A DNA stretch of 64,000 bases, taken from contig DASXHD010000003.1 of the NCBI GenBank assembly GCA_036488725.1, positions 1 to 64,000 of the forward strand, written 5' to 3'. Source of the DNA: DASXHD01 sp036488725 (lineage in GTDB: Bacteria; Myxococcota_A; Polyangia; Polyangiales; Polyangiaceae). Below, piece after piece: positions 35,045 to 43,015 of the stretch (within the stretch, counting starts at the first letter, position 1; each line of letters opens with the position of its first letter). The notes beneath the pieces are model-generated. The model saw nothing but the letters and a program-made list of their open reading frames with translations, searched no databases and was not told the DNA's origin. The position numbers and the translations under genes were made by a program.

Positions 35045-35115
35045 GCGCTCGTCCGAACCGGTCGCGCGCGCCGAACATTCCCCCGCCTCGCGGGAAGACT
35101 CCACGACGGCGCGCG

Positions 35116-35127
35116 TAGAAAGGGCGC
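35116..35127 (+). promoter_or_regulatory. Leaderless-type -10 element
   Basis: TAGAAA (35116-35121), then 6 nt, then the ATG at 35128. Confidence 0.45.
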
Positions 35128-36147
35128 ATGCAACGTGCCCAGAGCATCGAATTCGAGATTCCGAAGGGTCCGGGCGCGATGCGCTCTGCAAACGGCGGGG
35201 CGGTCGAGGCGCTCGACGCGGCGCTCGCGGCGTCGATGGGCGGCGCGAACGTGCTCCACGGATTCGACCCGCGGCGCATCGTGGCGTTCGCCGCGGGCGG
35301 CCCGCCGGTCTGGAGCGTGGCCTTCGCTTCGCGCGACGGGCATCACCAATTTCTGACCTACGGGCTCTCGCGCGCGGTCGATCCGGCGTCGCCATTTCCG
35401 TTCGAGCTCGCGCTTCGCGTGCGCGATCCGAATCCGGCGCCGATGTGGCCGGTGATGTTGCTCCGTTCGATCGCGCGATATCACTTCTCGACGGGCCGCG
35501 TGATCGCGCCTGGCCAATTCATCGATCTCGGCGGGCCCATCTCGCAGGCGCCCGTCACGCCCGCGGAGCGCCACACGATGCCGACGACTCACATGACGGC
35601 CATCATGACGCTCGGCGGCGCCACGATCCCGACGCCGCACGGCCCCATCGCGCTCCACAACGTGCTCGGCATCGACGCGCGCGAGTGTGAGCTTCTCCAA
35701 TCGTGCCGCGCGGAGTCCTTCATGCGCGAGCTCGCCAAGCGCAATCCGGGCTACGTCGTGGCGCTCGACGGCCCGAGTCTCGCGGACGACGCCACCTTCG
35801 TCGGGGCGATCGAAGAGGCGGCCCGCCGCGAAGGGAGCGACTGCCAAGCCGTCTGCGTTCCGGGCCTTCGTTGGGCCGACGACGGCTCGGCGTTCGACAT
35901 CACCATTCCCGCCGAGCACGCGGGGAGGCTCCGTCGCCGCATCCTCTCGCGGCTCCCGTTCGGACAAGGTCTCTTGGCGCACACGGACCAACCGGGTCCG
36001 GGCGGCGAGATCCTCTTCCTTCCGGCGGCGTCAGTCGATGTCCCCGAAGCGGACGAGCGACGCCTCACCCTGGAGGTGCCGCACGAGAGCCCCTACGTGA
36101 GCCTGCTCGCGGACGGCAACCGCGCGACATGGAAGCTCCGGTACTAA
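35128..36147 (+). CDS. Suppressor-of-fused (SUFU) domain protein
   Basis: A 339-residue soluble protein. Residues about 45-200 follow the SUFU-like fold: WSVAFASRDGHHQFLTYGLS, PFELALRVRD, WPVMLLRSIARYHFSTG and PGQFIDLGGPI, followed by HMTAIMTLGG. In animals this domain binds Gli factors; in bacteria it is common in polymorphic-toxin immunity proteins and other stand-alone proteins. The C-terminal 130 residues have no recognised domain. No toxin gene is adjacent, so an immunity role is not supported here. The lipoprotein downstream starts 6 bp after its stop. Confidence 0.8.
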   Translation: MQRAQSIEFEIPKGPGAMRSANGGAVEALDAALAASMGGANVLHGFDPRRIVAFAAGGPPVWSVAFASRDGHHQFLTYGLSRAVDPASPFPFELALRVRDPNPAPMWPVMLLRSIARYHFSTGRVIAPGQFIDLGGPISQAPVTPAERHTMPTTHMTAIMTLGGATIPTPHGPIALHNVLGIDARECELLQSCRAESFMRELAKRNPGYVVALDGPSLADDATFVGAIEEAARREGSDCQAVCVPGLRWADDGSAFDITIPAEHAGRLRRRILSRLPFGQGLLAHTDQPGPGGEILFLPAASVDVPEADERRLTLEVPHESPYVSLLADGNRATWKLRY

Positions 36148-36152
36148 CCGCG

Positions 36153-36500
36153 ATGTCCACTCGGAAGCTCTTTGTCGTTTCTTTTTTGGCGCTCGCCGTC
36201 GGCGCGTGCGGCGGGACCGTCGGACGACGGATCGACACCGCGCAGGTGACGAAAATCCAAACGTGCGTCACCACCGAGAGCGATCTGCTGGCGTGGTTCG
36301 GCGAGCCGCGAACGCGGGGCAACGAAAATGGTTTTGCGACGATGACGTGGTCTTATGCCCACGTACACGCCGGCGGCGGCGAGACGCAGTCGCTGAGCGT
36401 GACATTGAACCCGCGCGGCCGCGTCGTGCAGTATCGGCTCAATCCCATCGCAGCGACCACCGACGTCAAAGACATTTGCCCGGCGACTTCGTCTCTTTGA
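36153..36500 (+). CDS. Small SmpA/OmlA-like lipoprotein
   Basis: A 115-residue protein with signal peptide and lipobox AVGACGG. TKIQTCVTTESDLLAWFGEP, then GFATMTWSYAHVH and LSVTLNPRGRVVQYRL follow the compact fold of the SmpA/OmlA (BamE-like) family. BamE itself belongs to the outer-membrane barrel assembly machinery; this short copy next to a SUFU gene may have another role. It lies 6 bp behind the SUFU gene. Confidence 0.7.
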   Translation: MSTRKLFVVSFLALAVGACGGTVGRRIDTAQVTKIQTCVTTESDLLAWFGEPRTRGNENGFATMTWSYAHVHAGGGETQSLSVTLNPRGRVVQYRLNPIAATTDVKDICPATSSL

Positions 36501-36505
36501 GCGCG

Positions 36506-36516
36506 TAGTCTTCGGG
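36506..36516 (+). promoter_or_regulatory. Possible leaderless-type -10 element
   Basis: TAGTCT (36506-36511), then 5 nt, then the ATG at 36517. Confidence 0.35.
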
Positions 36517-36942
36517 ATGAGTCGCCCGTTCCTCGCCACGATCGCGTTCGCCGCCTTCGGGCTCGTCGTCGCGTCATCCGGTAGTGGAGCGAACGCGGAC
36601 GTTCCCGACGCGGCGCCCGCGCCGACATGCGGGCCCGGCGAGACGCGGTATGGGTCGACATGCTGTCTGCCCGCGCACGCACGCGAGGAGGACAAGTACC
36701 CGGGCATGGTTTACCTCGACTGCCACGGCCCGCAGATCGGACGCGTGTGCCGCAAGGAGACCGACTGCGACGTCGCGTGCTCGTGCGATCCCGACCCACT
36801 GCTGTCGCCGCGAGACGGCCCGCTTGGCCCACGCGACGGAACGCGCGGCGCGGTCGGCCACTGCGCGGGCCGACTGCAGCTCGGCGTCTTCCAATGCCGC
36901 ATCGACGAGCACGGCGTCGTCGGTCACCTGATCGTCGAATGA
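36517..36942 (+). CDS. Small Cys-rich exported protein
   Basis: A 141-residue protein with signal MSRPFLATIAFAAFGLVVAS and no lipobox Cys, so it is probably secreted or periplasmic. The mature part has paired cysteines (PTCGPGETRYGSTCC, RVCRKETDCDVACSCDPD), typical of the disulfide-rich small proteins in this region. A Pro/Arg/Gly stretch (PRDGPLGPRDG) repeats once. Function unknown. Confidence 0.65.
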   Translation: MSRPFLATIAFAAFGLVVASSGSGANADVPDAAPAPTCGPGETRYGSTCCLPAHAREEDKYPGMVYLDCHGPQIGRVCRKETDCDVACSCDPDPLLSPRDGPLGPRDGTRGAVGHCAGRLQLGVFQCRIDEHGVVGHLIVE

Positions 36943-36970
36943 GGGTTCGAGCGCGAGCGTTCTTTCCTTC

Positions 36971-37723
36971 GTGCGTACGAAATCGCCATTCGCGTTGTGC
37001 CTCGTCGGCTGCGCGCGGGCGCTCGCACCGAGCGTCCACGTCGCCGAGCCTCCGCGCGTAGCGACCACACCCGCGCCGGTCGCTGCACCAGCGGACGAGG
37101 TCGAGGACGCACCGCCGCCGAAGACTTGCACCTATACGGCGCGCGGGTCGACCACGAGATTCGAGCTCGTCACGCCGTGCGCCAAAGCGGTCAGCGACGA
37201 CGCCGCGTGCGCGGCCGCGAAGCTCGCGGTTCGCGACACGACCGGCAACGAGCTCCAGCGACTCGATCTCGCGAGCGTGTGTCTCGTCTTGGCCGACGAC
37301 GACACGCTCATCCAAGGAGCGACCGCGCTCTACGACGCGCAGAGCACCATCGTGACGGGCGATTTCGATTTCGACGGCCGCGAGGACTTCGCGGTGCAAG
37401 TCGGCGCCGACGGCCCGTACGGCGGCCCGACCTTCGACGTCTACTTGCAGACGGCGAACGGCAAGTTCGCGCGCTCGGAGCCGCTCAGCACGCTCACGCG
37501 CGAGACCTTGGGCTTCTTCCAAATCGACGCGGCGCACAAGCGGCTCGTCACGGCGGCCAAGAGCGGGTGCTGCTGGCACCAAACCGAGTTTCTCACGATC
37601 GAAAAGGGCGCGCCGAAGCCCGTCGAGCGTTTCATCGAAGACGCGACGGGCGACGTCGTCGTGGAGACGCACGAAGTCCTCGTCGGAAAAACGTGGCGCA
37701 CGACGGTGACGCGTCACAAGTAG
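36971..37723 (+). CDS. Exported lipoprotein with FG-GAP-like segment
   Basis: A 250-residue protein from GTG 36971. The signal peptide ends LCLVGC, then a Pro/Ala/Val linker. The core has VTGDFDFDGREDFAVQVG, an FG-GAP-like calcium-binding loop as in XAC2610-type proteins, then FDVYLQTANGKFARSE and a C-terminal CCWHQTEF segment. Probably a periplasmic or surface protein; function unknown. It is preceded by 28 bp with no clear promoter. Confidence 0.7.
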   Translation: MRTKSPFALCLVGCARALAPSVHVAEPPRVATTPAPVAAPADEVEDAPPPKTCTYTARGSTTRFELVTPCAKAVSDDAACAAAKLAVRDTTGNELQRLDLASVCLVLADDDTLIQGATALYDAQSTIVTGDFDFDGREDFAVQVGADGPYGGPTFDVYLQTANGKFARSEPLSTLTRETLGFFQIDAAHKRLVTAAKSGCCWHQTEFLTIEKGAPKPVERFIEDATGDVVVETHEVLVGKTWRTTVTRHK

Positions 37724-37754
37724 CGTCGCATCCAGCGCCGAAGCTGCAGCGTGC

Positions 37755-37766
37755 TAATTCCGAGAC
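37755..37766 (+). promoter_or_regulatory. Leaderless-type -10 element
   Basis: TAATTC (37755-37760), then 6 nt, then the ATG at 37767. Confidence 0.45.
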
Positions 37767-38054
37767 ATGCGCTTCGCATTCGTCTTCGCCGTCCTCGCTT
37801 GCAGCTGCTGCGGAGGGTCGCCCGCTGCGCGCGAAGCGGTTCCGGCACCGCTGCCGCCAGTCGGCGTGGCCGGCCCGACGGACGCCGCGATCGCCAAGGA
37901 CGCGCCCGCGGATCTCGAGAGCCCGCCGTACGACGTGGGCTCGACGTTCGGTGGCGGCGTCGCTGAAGGTGGTACCGGCGGCGGCGGACCGGGCGGGCCC
38001 ATCACCGTGCAGACATGGCGATTACCCGAGCACACGAGCGACGCCGGTCGGTGA
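37767..38054 (+). CDS. Small Gly/Pro-rich lipoprotein
   Basis: A 95-residue protein with signal MRFAFVFAVLACSCCGGSP, the lipobox Cys probably that of LAC. The mature part is low-complexity Pro/Ala/Asp, then Gly (FGGGVAEGGTGGGGPGG), ending with a short polar tail. No domain is recognised. Convergent with the lipoprotein at 38072. Confidence 0.6.
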   Translation: MRFAFVFAVLACSCCGGSPAAREAVPAPLPPVGVAGPTDAAIAKDAPADLESPPYDVGSTFGGGVAEGGTGGGGPGGPITVQTWRLPEHTSDAGR

Positions 38055-38071
38055 CACGCTCGTCGTCGTCG

Positions 38072-38389
38072 TCAGTCCGGATACTTCGCGGCGACCGCTC
38101 CGACGTACGTGCCCGGCGGCGCGGCAACGTCGACCGCGACGCGAATGCGATCGTGCGCGTGGAGCTCGACGGTCTGCGCGTCTCGGAAGCGCGTTCCGTC
38201 TTCGCTCGTGAGCGTGACGTCGAGCTCGACCTGACCCTCGCCTCCGCCATCGTTTGCGACCTCCACGACGACTCGTTCACGACCAGGCGCAGGAGATGGC
38301 GCGACCGAGATCACGCGAGCGTGCGGTCGCGGGCCGGCGCAGGCCGCAAGAAACGTCGCGAAGGCGAAACTCAGCGTCCGGGAATCCAC
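38072..38389 (-). CDS. Small beta-rich lipoprotein
   Basis: A 105-residue protein from GTG 38389 (VDSRTLSFAFATFLAACAGP, lipobox LAAC). The mature part looks like one immunoglobulin-like fold: RVVVEVANDGGGEGQVELDV, ELHAHDRIRVAVDVAAPPG. Similar stand-alone domains serve as periplasmic binding or assembly factors. It overlaps the upstream membrane protein gene by 19 bp and is probably translated with it. Confidence 0.65.
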   Translation of the reverse strand: MDSRTLSFAFATFLAACAGPRPHARVISVAPSPAPGRERVVVEVANDGGGEGQVELDVTLTSEDGTRFRDAQTVELHAHDRIRVAVDVAAPPGTYVGAVAAKYPD

Positions 38390-39300
38390 GGCGGCCTCGC
38401 GAGAAAAAAGCAAATGAGACCGACGACGAGCGTGACTGTGACGAGCGCGGCCGTCATCGACGAGAGCGGATCGACGCGACGCTCCGAGCGGCTGAGGCTG
38501 ATGATGCCGAGCGGCTCGGGAATGATCGGGAGCTTGTGCTCGCCCTCGAATTCCCAATCCGGCAGAAACGCCTCGTCGCGCAGCGCTCGAGACAGAAGAC
38601 CGAGCTCCGCCTCGAGAGCTCGCCGCTGCTCCTCGGTGAGCGTGACCGTCGGCCAAGTCTTGCGCATCGCTTCGGCGGACGCGGCGTAAGCGCGAAACTC
38701 GTCGTCGCGCGTCGAGGCCCACTGCACGATCGCGAGATCGCCTCCGGTGAGATCGCAGATTCGTTCTTCGACGTACGCCATGAACGTGTTCGAGCCGCGG
38801 AAGGCGTCGAGCTGCTCGACGCGCACGCCGTCGAACCGCAGGCGGCCCATCGAGCCGATCTCGTCGCGAATCTCGATCTCCCACGGCTGCCCGGCTGCGC
38901 CTTCGATCTCGACGGCCTTGTCGAAGCAGACGCGCGAGCCGCGTCGCCGCTTGCCGAGCGTTTCGACGCGAGTCGCTTCGGTCCGCCGTCGATCGCGCGA
39001 AATTGCGGCGCGCACGTGAAACCACGCGATGCGCATCGCGCCGAGCGTGCCGGGCGCCGTCAGAAACGCGAAATACGCGAACAGCAAAATGAAGAAAGCG
39101 ATCGTGAGCGTTTCTACGTTGGAGCGCTGCGTGAGTGTGACGAAGAGCTCGCCGCGCCACACGAGCAAAAAAACGCCGAGGAGCGCGACGAGGAAGAGCG
39201 ACGGATGAACGATCGCGAGCCAGATGACGCGACGATGATATTGGCGCGGGCTCGACAGCCGAGGCTCGGCAAGCGAGAAGCGATGCGCGCTCGAAACCAT
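38371..39300 (-). CDS. Membrane protein, unknown function
   Basis: A 309-residue protein with two N-terminal membrane helices (VIWLAIVHPSLFLVALLGVF and TLTIAFFILLFAYFAFLT), a basic linker, a roughly 160-residue cytoplasmic part rich in Glu/Arg (LTEEQRRALEAELGLLSRAL), and one C-terminal helix (ALVTVTLVVGLICFFLA). No catalytic motif is recognised. It and the small lipoprotein downstream form a two-gene unit. Confidence 0.7.
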   Translation of the reverse strand: MVSSAHRFSLAEPRLSSPRQYHRRVIWLAIVHPSLFLVALLGVFLLVWRGELFVTLTQRSNVETLTIAFFILLFAYFAFLTAPGTLGAMRIAWFHVRAAISRDRRRTEATRVETLGKRRRGSRVCFDKAVEIEGAAGQPWEIEIRDEIGSMGRLRFDGVRVEQLDAFRGSNTFMAYVEERICDLTGGDLAIVQWASTRDDEFRAYAASAEAMRKTWPTVTLTEEQRRALEAELGLLSRALRDEAFLPDWEFEGEHKLPIIPEPLGIISLSRSERRVDPLSSMTAALVTVTLVVGLICFFLARPPWIPGR

Positions 39301-39349
39301 CGGGATCGCCTCAGGCGTTGCACCGCGCGTGCCACGCGGCGCGCTTGGT

Positions 39350-39685
39350 TCAGTCGAGCTGATCGCCGAACTCGAAGGCGACGCGAACCGGACGGCCCGA
39401 CGGTGTCTTCGCGCCGAGCTCGGCGAGCACGTGGTCCATCGTGGCTTGCTCGCGCGCGAGCTCGCTCCCGTTTGCCCGCGATCGCATGCGCTCGGGGACC
39501 CAGCATTCGATGAGACCGTTGGAGGTCGGGTCGATCTTGGACTCGTCGATCGCGCCGAGCGCCGCGACGTCGAGCTTCGCGATCGTGCGCTTGATGTCCC
39601 CGCCGTCTGCGCGGAGCTGTCGGCTCGTCGTCCCGTCCGCGTCGGTCTTCGTTCGGCGGACGAGCGTCACGTGCTCGAGATCCAT
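39350..39685 (-). CDS. Small hypothetical protein
   Basis: A 111-residue soluble protein from ATG 39685: MDLEHVTLVRRTKTDADGTT, an acidic middle (KLDVAALGAIDESKIDPTS), then LIECWVPERMRSRANGSELA and a short beta end. No family is recognised. It is 17 bp downstream of the glycosyltransferase on the same strand and probably co-transcribed with it. An upstream TTG in frame would lengthen it by about 11 residues. Confidence 0.6.
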   Translation of the reverse strand: MDLEHVTLVRRTKTDADGTTSRQLRADGGDIKRTIAKLDVAALGAIDESKIDPTSNGLIECWVPERMRSRANGSELAREQATMDHVLAELGAKTPSGRPVRVAFEFGDQLD

Positions 39686-39702
39686 CGGGTCGAGCAGCGG
39701 CG

Positions 39703-41073
39703 TCAGCGCGTCAGCCAACCGCGGGCACGCACGGTGACCACGGCGACCGGGAAAATCCAAAAGAGCGAGAACGCCGAAAAATACGAGAAGAGAATGCCGT
39801 AGACGAAGTCCCACGAGCGCTCGCTTCGCACGTAATAAAGAATGTTGAAGCACGCCATGAGGCCGACGGCGCACAGCAAACGGAGAAGCGCGAGCGGGTG
39901 CGCGCTCACGATGACGCCGAGGATGCCGAGGCTGCCGAGCGCGACCGGATAGCGGAGGTTCGAGATGACGACGTCGGCGAGCGCGATGAGACGCGCGCGG
40001 CCGCGGCGCTTCCAGACGATTTCGCGGGCGAAGCGGAATTCTTCGCGCACGTAGCTGCGGTCCCAGCGGAGCAGCATTTTGCAGAGTCGCATGTAGCGCA
40101 CGGGGACGATCGTGTGCACGACCGCGGCGCGTTGATAAACGCTGTCGAAGCCTTCGCCCATGATGAAGTTGGTCATCGAGCGGTCTTCGCCGTAGGTCGA
40201 GGGCGCGCCGAGGAAGCGCTGGCCCATCCACGCGTCGAGCACTTTGCGAACGACGCTCGCGCGGTACGCGGCGAGCGCGCCGGGGCAGCAGTAAACCGTG
40301 CCGTACGTCGACTGCACCGCGCGCAAAAAATCGAACGTGAGCGCGTAACGCACTTTGAGCATGCGCGGGATGACGCCGCCGTCGCGGTTCAGCACGGTGA
40401 CTTTGCCGGCGACCGCGCCGACGCGTGCGTCGCGGAAGGGGCCGGCGATCGCGAGGAGGGTGTCCGGCTCGATGACGCTGTCGGAGTCGATGGTGACGAC
40501 GACCTCGCCGCGCGCTTGGCGAAAGCCGGCTTCGAGCGCCGCGCGCTTGCCGCGATTTTTGGCGAAGCGAACCGTCGTGACGAGACCGGGGTGACGGCTC
40601 GCGGCGGCTTGAATGTGCTCCCACGTGTCGTCGCGGCTGCCGTCGTCGACGACGAAAATTTCGAGACGCTCGCGCGGATAGCGCGCGGCCGCGACCGAAT
40701 CGATCGACGCGGCGACCATCGGCCCTTCGTTGTACGCGGGGATGACGACGGTGAGCGGCGGCGCGCTCGCCCACTCGGCAGCCGGCGGCGTGCGATAGCG
40801 AAACCAAAGGAGCGTGCGAAAGACGAGCATCACCGTGCCCATCAGCGCCCAGAGGAGGCTCGGCCGAATGACGAAGGTCGTCCAATGATGCTCGTGCGCC
40901 GCCGCGACGACGGGCTCGAACACGCGCCAGCGCAACGTGAAGTAAACGAGCGCCGCGAGCGCGACCAAAATCGCGCCGCGAAAGACCGCGTCCCACGGCT
41001 GGAGCTCGAGGTCGTGACGCCGCGACGTCTTCGCGCGCGCCGGCTCGGCGATCCAATTTCTCGAGATCGACAT
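39703..41073 (-). CDS. Membrane-bound family 2 glycosyltransferase
   Basis: A 456-residue GT2 enzyme of the processive polysaccharide-synthase type. Two N-terminal membrane helices precede the catalytic domain: PPLTVVIPAYNEG, FVVDDGSRDD, IDSDSVIEPDT (the DxD metal site), YGEDRSMTN (GED) and LLRWDRSYVRE (R/QxxRW-like). Four or more helices follow (LGILGVIVSAHPLALL, FVYGILFSYFSAFSLF). This fits hyaluronan-, cellulose- or chitin-synthase-like enzymes that add UDP-sugars and export the chain. The sugar is not predictable. No adjacent polysaccharide cluster is seen. Confidence 0.92.
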   Translation of the reverse strand: MSISRNWIAEPARAKTSRRHDLELQPWDAVFRGAILVALAALVYFTLRWRVFEPVVAAAHEHHWTTFVIRPSLLWALMGTVMLVFRTLLWFRYRTPPAAEWASAPPLTVVIPAYNEGPMVAASIDSVAAARYPRERLEIFVVDDGSRDDTWEHIQAAASRHPGLVTTVRFAKNRGKRAALEAGFRQARGEVVVTIDSDSVIEPDTLLAIAGPFRDARVGAVAGKVTVLNRDGGVIPRMLKVRYALTFDFLRAVQSTYGTVYCCPGALAAYRASVVRKVLDAWMGQRFLGAPSTYGEDRSMTNFIMGEGFDSVYQRAAVVHTIVPVRYMRLCKMLLRWDRSYVREEFRFAREIVWKRRGRARLIALADVVISNLRYPVALGSLGILGVIVSAHPLALLRLLCAVGLMACFNILYYVRSERSWDFVYGILFSYFSAFSLFWIFPVAVVTVRARGWLTR

Positions 41074-41164
41074 ACTGCGAAACGGCGCCTCGGCCGGAAA
41101 CTTAGTTCAACGAATCGGACCGAGCAAAGGCCCATTCCATTGGACGGCCGCCTTTTACAAAACT

Positions 41165-41986
41165 TCAGCCCGCGGCGAACGCTTCGCTCTTCTTCCAGAG
41201 CTCTGCCGCGAGCGCGTCGTCTTGCGCGAGCTTGCTCGGCTCCTTCACGCGGCAGTCGGCGTCGTAATAGAGCCCGGTTTCCCCGGCGGCCTCGGGCGAA
41301 ATGGCGCAGTGCAAGCTCGACTGTGCGCCCTCTTCGACGCTGCGCATCCACATCGTCGCGAGCGGACGAATCGGCCACGGAATGCGCCGCCAGATGTCCG
41401 ACGCGATGACGCCCGGGTGCACCGCGTAGGTGTGAACGCCTTTTTCTTTTTCGCGCCGCGCGAGCTCTCGCGCGAACAGAATGTTGCACGCCTTGGAGAC
41501 CGCGTACTCGTTCATGCCGGTCGTCGATTTCGTCGGACCTCGCAGCGCGTCCCAGTCGATGCGCTCCGCGCCGTAGTGCGCTTTGCTCGAGACCATCACG
41601 ACGCGCGACGTCTCCGCTTTTTCGAGGAGCGGCAGGAGTCGCGTGACGAAAAGAAAATGCCCGAGGTGATTCGTACCGAAGTGTGACTCGAAGCCGTCTT
41701 TCGTCGCGCCCTGGCCGCCGCCGATTCCGGCGTTCGCGACGAGCACGTCGATCTCGTCGACGCGTTTTTGAATTTCGTCGGTCGCGCGGCGCACGCTCGC
41801 GAGCTCGCCGAGCTCGAGCGCGACCCACTCGCCTTTGCCGCCCGCTTTCGCGATGTCGCCCAGCACGCCCTTGGTTTTTTCCTCGGAGCGCGTCGCGACG
41901 ATCACGCGCGCGCCGGTCTTGGCGATCTCGGTCGCGGTCACGCGGCCGATGCCCGTGTTCGCTCCCGTGATGACGACGGTCTTCAT
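41165..41986 (-). CDS. Short-chain dehydrogenase/reductase
   Basis: A 273-residue classical SDR related to retinol dehydrogenases. The cofactor motif is VVITGANTGIGRVTA, NAGIGG follows at the fourth strand, then VMVSSKAHYG and the catalytic Tyr/Lys pair in EYAVSKAC. Proximal basic residues (VIVATRSEEK) suggest NADP(H). The physiological substrate is unknown. The 91-bp gap to the glycosyltransferase on the same strand suggests separate control. Confidence 0.9.
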   Translation of the reverse strand: MKTVVITGANTGIGRVTATEIAKTGARVIVATRSEEKTKGVLGDIAKAGGKGEWVALELGELASVRRATDEIQKRVDEIDVLVANAGIGGGQGATKDGFESHFGTNHLGHFLFVTRLLPLLEKAETSRVVMVSSKAHYGAERIDWDALRGPTKSTTGMNEYAVSKACNILFARELARREKEKGVHTYAVHPGVIASDIWRRIPWPIRPLATMWMRSVEEGAQSSLHCAISPEAAGETGLYYDADCRVKEPSKLAQDDALAAELWKKSEAFAAG

Positions 41987-41998
41987 GGCCCTGAGCTA
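41987..41998 (-). promoter_or_regulatory. Leaderless-type -10 element
   Basis: On the minus strand TAGCTC (41998-41993), then 6 nt, then the ATG at 41986. The hexamer overlaps the stop codon of the gene upstream. Confidence 0.4.
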
Positions 41999-43015
41999 CA
42001 GCACGGGCCCGTCGGCGGCGAGCTTCATCGCGTCGAGCGCGCCTTTCGGCAGCTTTTTCGGATCACGCACCTCGTGGCCGGCGCGGTCCATCGCGAAAAA
42101 AATCGTCGGCCGGCGTTTGCTCGTCGTCTCGACGTAGAGCACGAGAAGCTCGGTTTTCCCGGTCCGCGCGAGCCAGGCGTCGAACGCCTCCGCCTCGTCG
42201 TCTTTGTAGAACTTGCGAAGCGACGCCCGCGCGCGCACGACCGGCTCGCCGGTGACTTTGCCGTCGGTGTCGACCTCACCCTCGTGTTTTGCGATCGCGC
42301 CCCACGCGGACTTCGCGGCGACGCGCTGCGCGTAGCGCGCGGCAGGCAACGCTTTCTTCGTCCGAAGCGTGAGCCGCTCGCGCGCCGCCCACGAGATCAC
42401 CGGGTCGCGTCTTCGCGCGAGGGCGATGAGCGCCACGGACGTCGAGAGCGCTCCGACCGCCACGAGCGCGACGAGCCGCCGCCGCTGGCCCGCGAGCCGA
42501 TAGCGAATGATCGACGTCGCGAGCGGCATCAGCATCGTCATCACGATCGCGATCTCGAGGACGAGCGTGACGAGCATCACGTGCACGCAAGCGAAGAGGC
42601 CGAGCTGCGGCCGAAAATACGCGAAGTACTGATAGACCGCGCCGAGCACCACGAACGCGAGCGTCGCGAGGTTCACCGTTTTGTAGAGGACGAACTCGCG
42701 CCGCGCGTGGTCGACCGAGAGCCAATACGGAAAGAGCAGCGGGAAAAAGATGTAATATGCAAATGGTTTGGGTGGATGAAGCCGGTAATACCGCTCGAAT
42801 TTCATCGGTCCCGCGACGACCTTGTCGAGGATGGGAAATCGCTCGGCGTAGCTGCGGAGCACGTTGATGAAGACGACGGAGACGACGCACACGCCGAGGT
42901 TCGCGAGGGTCATCGTGATCGGAAAGAGCGCCGCGACGACGAACACGAGAAACGGCGCGACCGCGAAGAAGACGATGCGCGACGCAAAGTCGACGCCGTC
43001 GAGGATGCGTCGCAC
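41996..43015 (-). CDS. Polytopic membrane protein, third gene of the HEAT/propeller operon
   Basis: A 339-residue protein from GTG 43015. The first 175 residues hold four to five membrane helices (IVFFAVAPFLVFVVAALF, ITMTLANLGVCVVSVVF, LATLAFVVLGAVYQYFAYF, VTLVLEIAIVMTMLMP); the C-terminal third is soluble and Lys/Arg-rich. The GTG shares its first G with the preceding TAG stop. No family is recognised. The fixed order HEAT protein, propeller lipoprotein, membrane protein suggests they act together at the membrane. Confidence 0.7.
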   Translation of the reverse strand: MRRILDGVDFASRIVFFAVAPFLVFVVAALFPITMTLANLGVCVVSVVFINVLRSYAERFPILDKVVAGPMKFERYYRLHPPKPFAYYIFFPLLFPYWLSVDHARREFVLYKTVNLATLAFVVLGAVYQYFAYFRPQLGLFACVHVMLVTLVLEIAIVMTMLMPLATSIIRYRLAGQRRRLVALVAVGALSTSVALIALARRRDPVISWAARERLTLRTKKALPAARYAQRVAAKSAWGAIAKHEGEVDTDGKVTGEPVVRARASLRKFYKDDEAEAFDAWLARTGKTELLVLYVETTSKRRPTIFFAMDRAGHEVRDPKKLPKGALDAMKLAADGPVL